Shown here: piece after piece, positions 42,725 through 55,224 of the stretch | Layout of the letters: the number at the start of each line of letters is the position of its first letter | Numbering within the stretch: the stretch's first letter is position 1 | Assembly: GCA_016098155.1 (NCBI GenBank) | Contig: JAAAJB010000100.1 | Coordinates: 1 to 64,000 of the forward strand | Origin: Actinomortierella ambigua | Taxonomy: Eukaryota; Mortierellomycota; Mortierellomycetes; Mortierellales; Mortierellaceae | Length of the DNA: 64,000 nucleotides | Direction: 5' to 3' | Position numbers and translations under genes: made by a program | The notes under the pieces: model-generated | The model's input: the letters and a program-made list of their open reading frames with translations, nothing else | Database searches by the model: none | Told to the model about the DNA's origin: nothing

Positions 42725-45225
42725 ATGACTGGTCCTACTCTCATTCCACGAAAGGTCATCTTCGGCAACCCTACTCGCTTGCAGCCTGCCATCTCTCCTG
42801 ACGGCAAGCTCCTCGCTTTTATCGCCCCAAAGAACGACGTTCTCAACATCTGGGTCGCCCCCATTGACGACCCAAAGGACGCCAAATGCATCACAAACGA
42901 CACAAAGCGCGGCATTAGAATATTCTTTTGGACATACAGCAGCCAGATCGTCTACGTCCAGGACAAGAATGGAGACGAAAGTAATAATACGATAAACTAT
43001 CTTTCTGCTTTCCCTCTATCACTCTATCTCTGTTCGCTCTCTCACACAAATATCTTTCATCTCATACAATAGACTGGCAGCTCTACGCAGTTAGCGTTGA
43101 GACGGCTCAGGAACGTATCCTCACCCCGTTCGAGGGCACCAATTCTTTCCCAGTCAAGTTCTCATCCTCTCGTCCCAACGAGATCCTCTTCATGATGAAC
43201 AAGCGTGACCCCACCGTGTTTGATCTCTACCGTGCCAACTTGACCACAGCAGAGATAGAGTTGATCGAAGAGAACACTGGAAAATTCAGCGACTGGCACT
43301 GTGCAGAGTACGTGTTCTTCCATTGCCCTGTCTTAGCGCAGGTCTCAGTCGCGAATCAAACATCCCACTCACTATCTTTCTTTTCATTTTTCCTTTCTTT
43401 TTCATTTCCCTTCCTGTAGTGACCTTGCCGCCCATTTCACGGTTCAGGAGCAACCTGACGGTAGCAAGCTTCTCCTCCAAAAGAACAAGAGCACTGGAAA
43501 GTGGGACTCATGCCTCACTTGGGGATTCTCTGACTCAATGAGTGATATCCATTCGCTCAACAAGGATGCAACCAAGGCTTACCTGCTGGATTCTAGAGGA
43601 CGTGATAACAAGGTACGGCATGATTTACTTGCAAGAGGAGTAGAGGGAGTAGGATACCTAACAAAAAAAAAGTCCCCCTAACATGGAGCTTACACCCTAT
43701 CACCTCATGGTCGGGATATTTTTTTCCATTCTCATAGGCTTTGATTGAGATGGACCTGACGTCTCAGGAAAAGGCTATTAAGGTTCTTGGACAGTCTTCC
43801 AACGGAGCTGATGTCAAGAATCTTGTCAAGGACCCAAAGACCGGATGTCCCATTGCATTCAGCGTTGAGCATGCCACCACAAAGTGGCATGTTCTTGACG
43901 ATGCTTACAAGAAGGATTTCGCCTATCTCGAGGACAAGTTTGCCGGAGAGATCGGCATCGAATCCCAGACCCTCGACAACACCAAGTGGATCATCACCCA
44001 GTCCACTGCATCTGGCATTCAATACCATGTCTATGATCGTACAGCATCGACCACATCATTCCTCTTCCACTCGAATGACGAGCTGCTCCCATATACCCTC
44101 AACGACATGCACCCAGTTGTGATCAAGTCTCGTGATGGATATGACCTGGTTTCGTATCTGACGATCCCCAACCATCTTGAGGACCCCAAGCGCTCCGGCC
44201 GCCCTCTTCAGCCCATCCCACTTGTCCTCCGTGTCCACGGTGGCCCTTGGTGGAGAGATAGCTTTGGATTTAACGCCGAGCACCAGTGGCTCAGCAACCG
44301 TGGCTTTGCTGTCTTGAGCGTGAACTTCCGTGGCTCCACCGGCTTTGGAAAGAACTTTTTGGAGATTGCAAACGGACAATGGAGCAAGGATATGCACAAC
44401 GACCTTATTGGTAAGAAAATGGCGCGACAAAGATGTACGTTTTGTTCAATGGTATTTTATGGCCTATCAAACTAATAGGATGATTACGCTTTTTTTTTGT
44501 CTACAACACATTATTTCCGCACACTTCCAGATGGTGTTGAGTGGGCTGTCGCTGAAAAAATTGCAATCCGTGAAAAGGTTGCCATCTACGGTGGCAGCTA
44601 CGGAGGTTATTCCACCCTTGCCGGTCTGAGTAAGAAACAAAAACACGCTGACCGCTCACATGGGACATGGGGTTGAGGATAGACGAGGATGTATACTCAC
44701 GTTTGCCCTCTGATTTTTTTTAATGATCATCTCGATCCAACAGCGTTTACCCCCGATGTGTTTTGCTGTGGCGTGGACATTGTGGGTCCCAGCAACCTCA
44801 TCACCCTCATGGAAACCATCCCACCCTACTGGAGCTCCATGTATCAGACGATGCTCCTTCGAATTGGCGGAGATCCCAAGACCGAGGAAGGACGCAAGTT
44901 CCTGACTGAGTGCTCACCTTTGAGCCGCGTCGAGCACATCAAGAAGCCCTTGCTGATTGGACAAGGTGCCAATGACCCTCGTGTGAAGCAAGCCGAGTCG
45001 GATCAGATCGTCAACGCCATGCTCGCAAGAAAGATTCCCGTTGGATATGTCTTGTTCTCGGATGAGGGCCACGGATTCGCTCGTCCTCCCAACAAGATTG
45101 CATTCAATGCCCTGAGCGAGAGGTTCTTGAACATCCACCTCGGTGGACGATGCGAGCCTCACGGCAACAACTTTGAGGGAAGCACGGCCGATATCTTGCA
45201 AGGCAAGGAGGAGTTGCTGGAGTAA
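42725..45225 (+). CDS. S9 family serine peptidase (prolyl oligopeptidase / acylaminoacyl-peptidase type)
   Basis: Six exons: 42725-42980, 43073-43307, 43420-43612, 43738-44410, 44531-44629 and 44744-45225, giving 645 residues. All junctions are GT-AG and keep frame. The N-terminal part has beta-propeller-like repeats (ISPDGKLLAFIA, NIWVAPID, FVLD-type strands). The C-terminal alpha/beta-hydrolase has LRVHGGPWWRD (oxyanion side), NFRGSTGFGK, the nucleophile in YGGSYGGYSTL, the Asp region in IGQGANDPRVKQ and the catalytic His in DEGHGFARPP. The triad is complete. These enzymes cut short peptides after Pro or release acylated N-terminal residues. No signal peptide is seen, so it is probably cytosolic. 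AATAAA at 45329-45334, about 100 nt after the stop, is a candidate polyadenylation signal. Confidence 0.92.
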
Positions 45226-45930
45226 AGACTTCCGGTAATAGCGAGCATTGTATCTAGTAGATCCATGCACCCTCTTTTTCTTTTTTCTCCGCACCGTGCG
45301 GAACCCCACACATACCCTGTCATGCTTGAATAAAAACTTGTGTTCTTATTTCGTAGAGCCTCGCTTCCTCTGACTTTCAGGGTTCTAGGATGAGGTACCA
45401 TTTCGGAGGTGAGAACTGCTGATAGATCCAGCGAATCCAAAAAAAAAAAAAAAAAAAAAATCCCGCTTCCACAAATTGAACTTTCGCAAAACCTTTACAT
45501 GTGGTCATGCGGGCACAAGCAACAAAGCAAACCCAAACTGGCTTTAAAATTTTCCAGTTGGCGTCGCGTTTAGTATCCTCTCTTCGTTTGTAAGAGCAAG
45601 ACTCAGTTCAAGTGTGCATCTCCATACATTACGACAGCTGGCCTGATTTTCAGCAACTGTTGTGTAGACAAAAGATATGAAAGTAAAAAAAAATGCTCAA
45701 GTGAACGCATGGTCTGGCTCGGAATAAAGGCTCAAGAATGTTACATGCTTCAGTCGAGCGTGGGGTATGGTAGACATCCCCTACCCAAGGCGTGGCCATG
45801 CGTAACCTCAACCCACCCCTGGCTGACGCTGAGCAAAAACAAATTCCCGCTCTTCTTCCCTCCCCCTTTTCCTCCATTTGCATCTCCTGAGCTGCTCATT
45901 TCTTCATTTCTCCATCCTCACACACTCTCA
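45226..45930. other. Intergenic with poly-A tract
   Basis: A 22-nt poly-A lies at about 45439-45460, followed by the promoter and leader of the kinase gene. No gene seen. Confidence 0.5.
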
Positions 45931-48634
45931 ATGGAATCTGATCTCGCCAAGTCACCCCTCGCTGTAAGAGTCCAACCTAACGAAGCGCAGTCTATCTCCG
46001 CTACACTAAACTGACTTTTTTTTTCGCTTATCCTTCATACCCTTCCTTTCTCCTTAGCACTCGCTGCTTGTCCTCGGAAAGTCACTAGGTTCAGGCGCCT
46101 TTGGCGTGGTCAACATGGCGCGCTGGGGGAACCAGCCATGTGCAGCCAAGATGTTCTTCCTCAGCCAGTCTGCGCTTGACCAGCATGCCATCCAAAAGGA
46201 GATCTCTGTCCTTCAGACGCTCCGCCACCGCCACATCATCCAATTCTACCGCACCCACGAAGAAGGTGGGCGAGTCTATCTTCTGATGGAATTGGCCGAG
46301 AGAGGGAGTCTCTCGTCAGCCATCGCCAAGGGCGAACTCGGTACTGACTGGTCGACCAAGACGCGGCTCGCGAGTGAGATTGCGCGAGGACTTGCCTTCA
46401 TCCACCAGGAAGGGGTCCTCCATCGCGACCTCAAGAGTGCCAACGTGCTCCTGACCAAGCACATGGAGGTCAAGCTGGCCGACTTTGGGCTGGCCAAGGT
46501 GCAATCGATGACCAGTGCGGCGGTCGCGGCGGCGACTTCCAAGTCCAGTATGTCGGGAGTTGGCCTTGCTGGGACGCTTCGATGGCTTGCCCCCGAGCTC
46601 TTATTTACCACCAAGAAGCCAGAGTACTCGGTCAAGTCGGATGTGTATGCACTAGGCATTGTGATGTGGGAGATGGCCGCCAACTGTGCACGACCCTTCA
46701 AAGAACAGGAGAACGACTCGCTGGTTGCACTAGCTGTAAACAGTGGTGCTCGCGAGACAATCCCCGCAGACACGCCAACCGAGTACCGAGAGTGGGTGGA
46801 ACGCTGCTGGCACCAAGACCCGACTCTTCGTCCTCTCGCAAGCGACGTGGTCGTGATCTACGATGAGTTGGCCCACGAGGCTGGAGCAGCCAACAACAAC
46901 AACAACAACGACGACGACACGAACTTTCTTGACCTGGACTTTACGGATTCCAACCTGTCGCAGGGCCAGAGGAAGGTCGACTCCGAGTACGCCGATCAAC
47001 ATGTTGGTCAAATACCGTCGACGGATGATGGCGTGGTAGCCCATCTGTCCATGGCTGCCAAGAAAGGAAGTGCCGACGCGCAGCTGTTTCTCGGATGGAT
47101 CTTTGACCATGGCCGAGGAGTCGAAAGGAATGACAAGGACTCGTTCTGGTGGTATCACTTGGTGGCTCAACAAGGTCTTACGGTCGCACAACTTCGTGTT
47201 GCCCAGATGTACGACCAAGGTCAGGGTGTCGACAAGAGCGAAGAAAAGGCCGACTACTGGTATCGACGTGCTGCCGTGGGTGGTAGTGCAGATGCACAAT
47301 TCCGCGTTGGCAGCATGTACGCCGATGGTCGCGGCGTCAAGGAGGACGTCGTCGAGGCCCTGAAATGGTATCGTTTGGCAGCTAACCAAGGGCATGCCGA
47401 AGCCCAGTTCACCGTTGGCTACTGGTACTCGCTCGGGCGCGGAGTGATGCCGAGCAATGACGAGGCATGCATATGGCTCCTCAGGGCAGCCGAGCAAAAC
47501 CATGCAGGAGCTCAATTCTACGCTGGGTTCATGTACGAGCAAGGAAGGGGCGTTGAGCAGAGCCACGTCGCGGCTGTCGAGTGGTACACCAAAGCTGCAG
47601 AGCAAGGGCATCCACCGGCACAATGCAACCTGGGCCAGATGTACGCACAGGGGCGAGGTGTCGCGCAGAGTGATGTTGTGGCTGTCAAGTGGTACACCAG
47701 GGCCGCCGAACAAGGGAGCGCAGTGGCCCAATTCAACCTTGCATTAAAGTACGAGCGTGGACAAGGTGTCGAGCAGAGTGACGCCGCTGCATTTGAGTGG
47801 TACACCAAGGCATCCGAGCAAGATCTTGCACCGGCACAATGCAACCTTGGTCAGATGTACGCACAAGGACGAGGCGTCGAGCAAAGTGATGAAGCAGCAA
47901 TCAGATGGTTCGCCAGAGCATCCGCACAAAGACATGCACCGGCGCAATGCAACCTTGGCCTGATGCACGCACAGGGACGGGGTGTCAGGCAGAGCGATGT
48001 CACAGCAGTCAGATGGTTTACCAGAGCCGCCGAACAAGGACATGCACCAGCACAATTCAACCTTGGGCTAGGGTACGAACGAGGTCGAGGTGTCGATCAG
48101 AGTGATGTTACGGCTGTCGAGTGGTACACCAAAGCAGCCGAACAAGGCCATGCACCGGCGCAATGTAACCTTGGCCTGATGCACGCTCAAGGACGAGGTG
48201 TCAAAGAGAGTTATGTCATGGCTATCAAGTGGTACACCAAAGCAGCCGAACAAGGGAGTGCAATCGCACAATGCAACCTTGGGCAGTTGTACTCCCACGG
48301 GCGAGGTGCCAAGCAGAATCACGTCACGGCAATCAAGTGGTTCACCAGAGCTGCCGCACAGGGGAATGCAGCAGCACAATTCAGCCTAGGGCTTGGGTAC
48401 GAGCAAGGACGAGGCGTTGAGCAGAGCAACGTCGCGGCCATTGCGTGGTACACCAAAGCAGCCATACAGGGTCATACACATGCAGAATGCAACCTTCGCC
48501 TGATGTTCTGTGGCACCGGGCAGAGCGATCACGGCGCGGCAAGATGGAAAACCATAGCAGCCGAGCAAAGGAGTCCAATTACACACCGCAACAACGTTGA
48601 CCAAATGTTCGCTCAGGGACGAGGTGTCGAGTAG
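45931..48634 (+). CDS. TKL protein kinase with about 15 Sel1-like repeats
   Basis: Exon 1 45931-45963 (11 codons), a 94-nt phase-0 intron, exon 2 46058-48634; 869 residues. The kinase domain is at about residues 12-280: GSGAFGVV, CAAKMFF, HRDLKSAN, DFGLAKV, GTLRWLAPELL, WEMAANCARPF. A poly-Asn/Asp linker follows, then Sel1-like repeats of 36 residues (consensus A-E-Q-G-H-A-P-A-Q-C-N-L-G-x-M-Y, QGRGVEQS, AVEWYTKA) through to the end. The kinase-SLR pairing is common in Mucoromycota and is thought to be a signalling scaffold. Its stop (TAG at 48632) falls in the middle of a repeat unit, and degraded repeat sequence continues downstream, so the ancestral protein was longer. The kinase half is the closest relative in the window to the kinase-GTPase fusion, with the same tiny first exon. 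Confidence 0.9.
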
Positions 48635-49110
48635 AGCGGTCCCGTGGTATCCAAGTAGTTCACCGTATGCAGCAGACCATGGACATATCGATCCAGCGGA
48701 GTGTCGGATGAACCTGCAATTCAGGCCACGAGGTGAGGTACAGCATCCTTGCAGTGACTTTTGGAGAACTGTCCTAAGAAGCTTCCTTTTTCACCACCAC
48801 CACAATCATGTGTGCATTTCTTGATCCCGAGGTGGCATCCTGATGGCATGGAGGCTCTGGGATTTTTTTTCGGACAGAGAGGAGGAGAGGGCATCCAAGA
48901 AGAAAGAGCAGAGTGGACACGTTCATATCCGACGGTTGACTGGTTCAACATGGCCTGGTACCCAAGCCAAGCAAGAATGCCTTCGATGCTTTCTCATCAT
49001 GTTGTCAAAGGGCTCGCCATGGATATGCAGTGGTTCAACCCAACCTCGCTAGTATGCACGAAAAGGGCCGAGGTGTCGCGAGAGACAAGAGTGGGTTGGT
49101 GTTTATGATA
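48635..49110 (+). pseudogene. Decayed Sel1-repeat tail of the kinase gene
   Basis: After the TAG at 48632-48634 the sequence still shows repeat fragments in broken frames (at 48636-48720 and around 48940-49090: TGGTTCAACATGGCCTGGTA, then CGAAAAGGGCCGAGGTGTC, equivalent to KGRGV). Stops and frameshifts separate them. Confidence 0.65.
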
Positions 49111-49283
49111 CAGCTCCTGGGCATATGGATAATATTGATGCAGAGGATCTAATGATCTTGGGACAGGCAAGGAATTAAATAATGCTTTCTTCCATATTGA
49201 ATTTTCTCCCCACAGATCTTGGTTTGTAATGCCTCAATCCACCCATTGATTAAAATCTATATTCCAAAGTGTCTAGCATTCCT

Positions 49284-51300
49284 CTAGTCAAAAAGCGCAA
49301 ACTCTGGGAGGGAGAGCTGCGGGTCTAGGGTCGCTGTAGGCGGCCCTTGATTGTTGAATGTGGGTCTCGAGGTAGAGCCTGTCGACGCTGTAGTTGCTGG
49401 ATGAACAAGGCGTGGGTAAACTAGTGCAGGAAGTGGTCCCTGAATGTGGGTCCTGCTGCTGCTGCTGTTGTTGTTGCTGTTGCTGCTGTTGTTGCTACTT
49501 CCTGGTTTACTCTCCGTGGCAGCCGACTTTCCTTCCCGTTTCATCTTCGCATGCTCGCGCTGGAGATCGACATGTTTGCGCATCATGTCCCGTCGGAGCA
49601 TCTGAATATTGAGGTACCGCTGATGACGGACATGTGGCGGAGACCGATTGGATCCACAACCTGGGCAGTGTTTGCTACACAGCCAACATCGCTCCTGCAC
49701 TCGGCCACAGTCAAGACATGTTTCTTGAGTCCAAATCACGCGAGAGCATGGTGGTCGTGCTGGGCGAAGGTTTACTTCCGGAGACGGGTATCCATAGTTG
49801 ATCGTGTAGGTCGGAACCTGAGGCTGAGGAGCAACAACCTCGGTCGATACTTGAGCGGGCTGTCCTTCCTGGGGCTGGTGTTGTGGTGGATGAGAATGTT
49901 GTTGTTGTGGTTGATGCTGCTGGTGCTGCTCTTGCATCTCAGGAGTTGGCGTGCCTGTTGGTGTGCCTGATGGTGTCCAATGGATCCCGCCTCCATGAAT
50001 GGCCGGCCCCTGGTGCTGGATCGGCTGGTGTTGCTGTACATGTGGATGGTGGTGCGCATGATGACCTCCGTGGACGATAGACTGCAAGTCCTCGATTTCG
50101 ACCGACAAAGAGTTATTTCCCGATTGGCTTGCCGCACTGTTCTTTGGGTCGGGTCCTGGGCACAGAGCGATATCGAGTTGAACACCTGTCGGGAGGTTTC
50201 GATGGCTGCCTTTAGTTGCCGTTGCCTCTGTTTTTGTTGATGTCGCTCCAGGGTGATTGTCGTCTTCCTCGTGATCGCTCCCAAGTGAATGCTTCTGATC
50301 ATCCTCCTTTGCCCGATATCCAACCCGGCAAATGGCATTCAAGGCCCTTTGAAATCCAACGACTTCATCCTCGGCCATATACGGATGCCAAATATCCCAT
50401 CGTTCCAGCTTCAGAGAGTGTGGTAGGACGTGTCCATTTCGCAACATGTCCTTGAGAAGGTGCACGTCGGTTGCCAGGCTCGTCTGCTTGCGACGGTGTC
50501 GGGAGGAGAGTACGCGAAGGTTTGGGAACTTGAACATCATCACTAGTGGTGAAGGGAATTGCGGCATATCGATAGAGTCCATGTAGATCTAACGGTGGAA
50601 GGAAGAAAGGGGGGAGGAAAAAAAGAAAGTGAGGGGTTGAAGGTGGGACGAGATGGCGTTAGCACCAAATTTTTGTACGCATTCCCACAAAAGATGTGCA
50701 TGAAGAGTACTCTCTTCCACTTGCTGACTCATTTACCTCGCGGACTCGCGGCAACAAACCATTCTCGTCCCTGAACCGTCGCAAGACAGCATAGACCTCA
50801 GAGATGGGCGACTGACTTCCGCCTCGATCCTCATCTCGCTTGTTCTCCTTTCGATGCTCGACTCCTGCTCGAGGGGAAGGAGAGGGAGAGGGGGAGGGAG
50901 AAGAGGGCCTGGAAGATAGGGCACCCGAGGCTCGGTAAGCTCGATGGAAGCGAGCCACCGAAGACGACGCTGCGGCCGAAGTGGTGGATCCGTTGCCATG
51001 GCTGGAATAGTTGGCGGTGTATTCTGAAATGGGCACAAAGCGGACGCGGTGCCAGGCCTCGGGCAGATCCAGAAGTAGGTGGCGGTGAAAGTGGCAGGTG
51101 TCCATGAAGCGGAAGATGGCCACAATGTCGAGATAGGCGAAGATATGCAGCACTAGCTCAGGAGGCAGCTTGGCAAAGACCGAGGTCTGCCGTTGTTTTG
51201 GTGCTGGTGCTGCTAGTGTTGTTACTGAGGAGGTGGAGTTGGTGGCCACGGCGGCGGGACTGCTGTTCTCGGCCATACTGACCTGAAGCTTTGAGGGCAT
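49284..51300 (-). CDS. F-box protein with Cys-rich C-terminal region
   Basis: Two exons on the minus strand: 51300-50737 and 50588-49284, with a 148-nt intron; 622 residues. The F-box is at about residues 43-85 (FAKLPPELVLHIFAYLDIVAIFRFMDT split over two strands). A Ser/Pro-rich stretch follows, then LRVLSSRHRRKQTSLATDVHLLKDML and a long Gln/His/Pro-rich low-complexity segment. A Cys cluster (CLDCGRVQERCWLCSKHCPGCG) probably binds zinc. The end is Ser/Asn-rich. The likely role is substrate receptor of an SCF ubiquitin ligase; the target is unknown. CAG/CTG-type trinucleotide runs at 49457-49495 and 49890-49935 code the poly-Ser/Asn and poly-Gln parts and may vary in length. Confidence 0.85.
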
Positions 51301-51612
51301 TGTGTGGATGATGATTTAGTCAAAAGAACCGACGGCGTGCTCGAGATGACTGGAATGGGGAATGCACCAATGTCTGCTGCCGATGTTCTTGTTGTTGCCG
51401 CTAAGAAAGAAGAGTGGGGAAGGAGGAGAATGGAGAGGAGAGGACGAATGGGAGGGGGAGAGTCTGTCTCATTGTTCCAACACCATGAATCGCAGAGGAA
51501 AGATCAGGCACCTCAGTCACACAACCCACTTTTGATTTGTCAGGGCAAGTTTATTGGCTGTCCCCATTCCTGATCGTCTTTTTGACCCCACAGTGCCCGA
51601 ACTGTATTGTCG

Positions 51613-53435
51613 CTACTGCTGCTGCTGATGCTGCACACGCTGTTGATGCGTAGCCTCGAGAATCCGCAATAGGTCCTGCGCTGCCGCAAGAGAGCGCACT
51701 GGGTCCATCAGCCCCCGGCGCACTCGTCCCACTGACCACACCAGGCTTCGCGACAGGCCCTTGCCTACCAGCATTTCCTCCAGTATACATCGGCATGTCA
51801 GATACCCCAAATTGTCCTTCATCTCTTCCACCATCTTCTCAAGTGCTTGCTGGTCCTTGTCCTGTTCGGACTTTTGAAGCACATCAAACACCTTGTCATT
51901 CTCTTTCACGATCATCACCACCTCTTCGTCGTCCTCGTCGTTCGTCTCCGCCTCTAGCCAGTCATCACGGTCTCCCGACAGCCTGTCCTGATCCATCCGC
52001 ATGATCCACGCCAAGACGGGTTCGGCGCGCAGGTTGACCGAGAGAAAATCGCGTGGCAGCATCTGCTCTCCATATCCTTGCAAGGCCAACTCACCGCGGA
52101 TGACCTTGGAGACGCCTTGTTTCTTGACCTCATCGATGACACGCTGGACCCGCTCTGTGTAAATGCCTCCGAGTCTCTTGTTGATCGAGGGTGGCGTGGT
52201 TGTTGACGAAGCGGCAGAGGGCGAAGAAGAGGCAGAGGTATAGATGTCTGCAGCAGGTGGGCTGGCATTGGATGGCAGCGGCGATGATGTGCGACCGGTA
52301 CCGGGGATGGGGCCAATGCCGGATAGAATCCACTTCCATGACACACGAATGTAGTCGACCTCAAACAGCCGTTCGCTGTCGATAGGTTTACCGACAGTGT
52401 ACTTCATCATAAAGTCCGAGTCGCCCAAATAGTGCTCGCCGGGACGGAGATCAAACTTGTACTGGCGATCCTGGGGGGAAAGCTCCGGGTCGTTGGCATA
52501 GAACCGGCTCTGCGCTGCCTGGATTAGACTGTCGGGTGTTGGGTGGCCGGTGATGGCACTGCCAACCGCGTTACTTGCACCAGCTGAATTGCTGCTGCTG
52601 CTGCTGCTGCCACCATCAACGCCACTGAGGTTTGTCGCTCCCCAGAAAGCACGGCTCAGTCGGCCCATGTAGCTTGCATCATTGGCCTGATCTTCCTTCG
52701 CCTCTGCCTTTTGCTGTGCATATGCTTGGCCGATGCTGCCTCTCCGTGGTCGTGCAGCTGAGGAAGCACCCGTTAAAGACGAAGTGGCAACTGTGGATGC
52801 ATCGAGGGCCAGGGGGTTTGCGTCCCGATCACGTTTGTCCTGTTCCCAAGAATGCAATACGAGCTTGCCCAAAGTGGTCGGCTCTAGGTCTTCCTGTCGT
52901 CGCAGCTCGCTGATGGCGTACTGAGCCATTGGGTTGGATGTTTCAGATAGATTGATGCCTTGGGTGGCGGGTGTTACAGCGGCGGTAGTCTGAGGCACAG
53001 ACACGATGACTGGGGGACTCTTTTGGATAAACTCGAGATAGTTATACTTGGGGTTGTATCCATTAAAGGCGATCTAATATACAATGTACACAAAGAAGGG
53101 TGTGTGAATGACAGCTAGACAAAAAACCCCCCTCACCTTTGGCAAGAGAATGAACGGGATCTTGTGCTTACCTCCATTGGGACGCGGCCTTTGCCTAGGG
53201 CCAAGGTAATGTACCCTGCCTTGAGCGGGTCTTTCAGCTCAACGAGCGACTTGTGGGCTGCTGCTGAGGCCGAACGTTTCTTTCCATGGACGATGCCTAA
53301 TTGACGGCGACGTGCATTGAGTGACCCATCCACCTTGTTAAGGAACGACTTTGATACAAGTCGCAGATGAGCCAGAGTGTACAGGCTGCAGTACGAACAG
53401 ACAAGCTGAAAGGTCTCAAGCGGAAGATTTTCCAT
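51613..53435 (-). CDS. F-box-like protein, unknown target
   Basis: Two exons on the minus strand: 53435-53172 and 53073-51613, with a 98-nt intron; 574 residues. It opens with an F-box-like segment (LPLETFQLVCSYCSLYTLAHLRLVSKSFLNKV). The middle has AFNGYNPKYNYLEFIQ and a Ser-rich linker, then a conserved-looking block (RPGEHYLGDSDFMMKYTVGKP, VDYIRVSWKWILSG). An acidic/Gln-rich helical C-terminus ends HQQRVQHQQQQ. It sits tail-to-head with the other F-box gene, which could reflect an old tandem pair, but the sequences share little outside the F-box. Probably an SCF receptor. Confidence 0.8.
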
Positions 53436-54462
53436 GGTGAAATTTGGGGTGAGACGGGGATTGTGAGAAAAAAATAGCGAAGGGAAGAAAGAAATGAGGG
53501 AGAGAGAGATTGAGAGAGTCGACGACAGGTATTATAGGACAGAAAATAAGGGATGCTCTCTCGATGTTTTTTTTTTAAAAAAAAGTAGACGAGAGAGGAT
53601 GGCTCTCAAGCATAGCCTGAGAATAGGGAAGAGACACGTGGCGAAGCGAGCATACGACACCATACTGGAAGATAGAGTGTGTAGCTGCGGCTACCTCACC
53701 ATTTGACATTTTGGGTAGAGTGGCTCCTGGCCGAGCAGCCACAATGGTACGTACTACAATCATCCCTGCTGGGTAGGTACCTGCATCTCCCGAAAGAGTT
53801 TGCCGCTCAGCTGGATAAAAGAGACTGGGCTAGGGGGGAGGGGGTTTCGAACCTATTTTTCTCACGGCTTGACCCGACAAAGGTCCTGCTCCGCCCCCAC
53901 CTTCAGCAACCTCGAAGATACTCTGCTGCCTTACATGTTGGTTGGATGAATGCACATTCTGTTACATGCCATCGCCACCGATGAATGCCATGGCGGTCTG
54001 TCGCCTTTCTTTTGGAATAGACTTTGAAGGGGAGGCGGTGTCGAAAAGCTTCCTCACTGGACAACCTTGTTTTTATATTTGCGAGTCTGCTTCGAGGATG
54101 ACACCATCGCTGTGGCTCCAACCTGCACTCTACTACAGCAAGCAAGCGAAAAAAAAAAGAGAATGCTTGTGTGGGAGAGAGCAACGATAGTGATGTTGTC
54201 TCTGACATTGTTGAGACACATAACAGGTGAGTACAAGGCCCAAGCTTCTAGACCCCTGACCGTTGTTTTACACGCCTCGCCATGCGATACACAGGTTCGC
54301 CTGTGCCACGCCGCGTGAAATACAATGCCCCTCACATTCCCATGGCTTGGAGACAACATTTTTTTTTCTCACGAAAGGATTACTTTTTGTTTTATTTACA
54401 AGGGGGGGATGGTGGAAAAAAAGTATGCACAAGGGTAACGAAGGGGTGGGTGTGCGCGACAC
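53436..54462. other. Intergenic
   Basis: No gene seen. GGTTTCGAACC at about 53850 looks like a tRNA T-arm but the flanks do not fold. The last 100 or so nt are the 3' flank of the peroxiredoxin gene. Confidence 0.5.
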
Positions 54463-55143
54463 TTAGGCAGAGACAGGGGCGGGCTGCTTGGCGAGGCGGA
54501 GGTAGGGCTTGAGGGTGCGGTAGCCAGGAAACAGCTTGGCAGCCTCATCGTTGGAGACGGAGGGGTGGACAATGACATCGTCACCATCCTTCCAGTTGGC
54601 GGGGGTGGTGATGCGGTGCTTGTCACCGAGCTGGAGCGAGTCGACGACGCGGAGGATCTCGTCAAAGTTGCGGCCAGTCGAGGCGGGGTAGGCCAGGGTC
54701 AGACGGATGGTCTTCTTGGGGTCAATGATGAAGACCGAGCGGACGGTGAATGGGATACCCTTCTGGTCGACGTTGGTGATGTCCTGGTAGTCCAGCATGT
54801 CGTACAGGGCCGAGACCTCACGGGTGGGGTCAGCAATGATGGGGAACTCGACCTTCACATTGCCAACCTCGTTGATGTCCTCGACCCACTTTGCGTGCGA
54901 GTCCAGATCGTTGGCCGAGAGACCGATGACCTTGACGTTGCGGGCAGCAAACTTGTCGGCCAGGCGAGCGACCTCACCGAGCTCGGTGGTGCAGACGGGG
55001 GTGAAGTCAGCAGGGTGGGAGAACAGGATGGCCCACGAATCGCCAATGAACTCGTGGAAGTTGATGGGACCGGTGGTGGTCTTGGCATCAAAGTTGGGGG
55101 CGATAGAGCCGAGGCGGAGGGAGGCGTTCTTCTGGGGAGACAT
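54463..55143 (-). CDS. 1-Cys peroxiredoxin (Prx6 type)
   Basis: Intronless, 226 residues. Peroxidatic Cys in the motif HPADFTPVCTTELG (about residue 51), with the family Arg in DPTREVSALYDMLD and RSVFIIDPKKTIRLT. The C-terminal extension (TPANWKDGDDVIVHP, then PGYRTLKPYLRL) is that of the Prx6 subfamily. It reduces hydrogen peroxide, alkyl hydroperoxides and peroxynitrite. No mitochondrial presequence or secretion signal is visible, so it is probably cytosolic. GC-rich codon choice, unlike the array genes, suggests high expression. Confidence 0.95.
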   Translation of the reverse strand: MSPQKNASLRLGSIAPNFDAKTTTGPINFHEFIGDSWAILFSHPADFTPVCTTELGEVARLADKFAARNVKVIGLSANDLDSHAKWVEDINEVGNVKVEFPIIADPTREVSALYDMLDYQDITNVDQKGIPFTVRSVFIIDPKKTIRLTLAYPASTGRNFDEILRVVDSLQLGDKHRITTPANWKDGDDVIVHPSVSNDEAAKLFPGYRTLKPYLRLAKQPAPVSA

Positions 55144-55215
55144 GGTTGGCTATGTGTGTGTGTAAAGCAAAGTGGAGCTGGATGGTGGAAGACGGAGGAA
55201 GAGGATTGACGACCG

Positions 55216-55224
55216 TTTATATAA
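55216..55224 (-). promoter_or_regulatory. Candidate TATA box of the peroxiredoxin gene
   Basis: TTATATAAA on the minus strand, about 75-80 nt upstream of the ATG at 55143. Confidence 0.5.

Noticed and set aside
42013..42801. 262-codon open frame overlapping the start of the peptidase gene
   Set aside because: GT-rich low-complexity sequence in the wrong frame relative to the clear peptidase start. It is promoter and leader DNA.
46730..47731. Minus-strand open frame of 333 codons
   Set aside because: Antisense of the Sel1-repeat region of the kinase gene.
53811..53905. tRNA-like T-arm sequence GGTTTCGAACC
   Set aside because: Neither strand allows a five-pair T-stem, and no D- or anticodon arm is found at the right distance.
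54565..55209. Plus-strand open frame of 214 codons
   Set aside because: Antisense of the peroxiredoxin gene, an effect of GC-rich codon bias.
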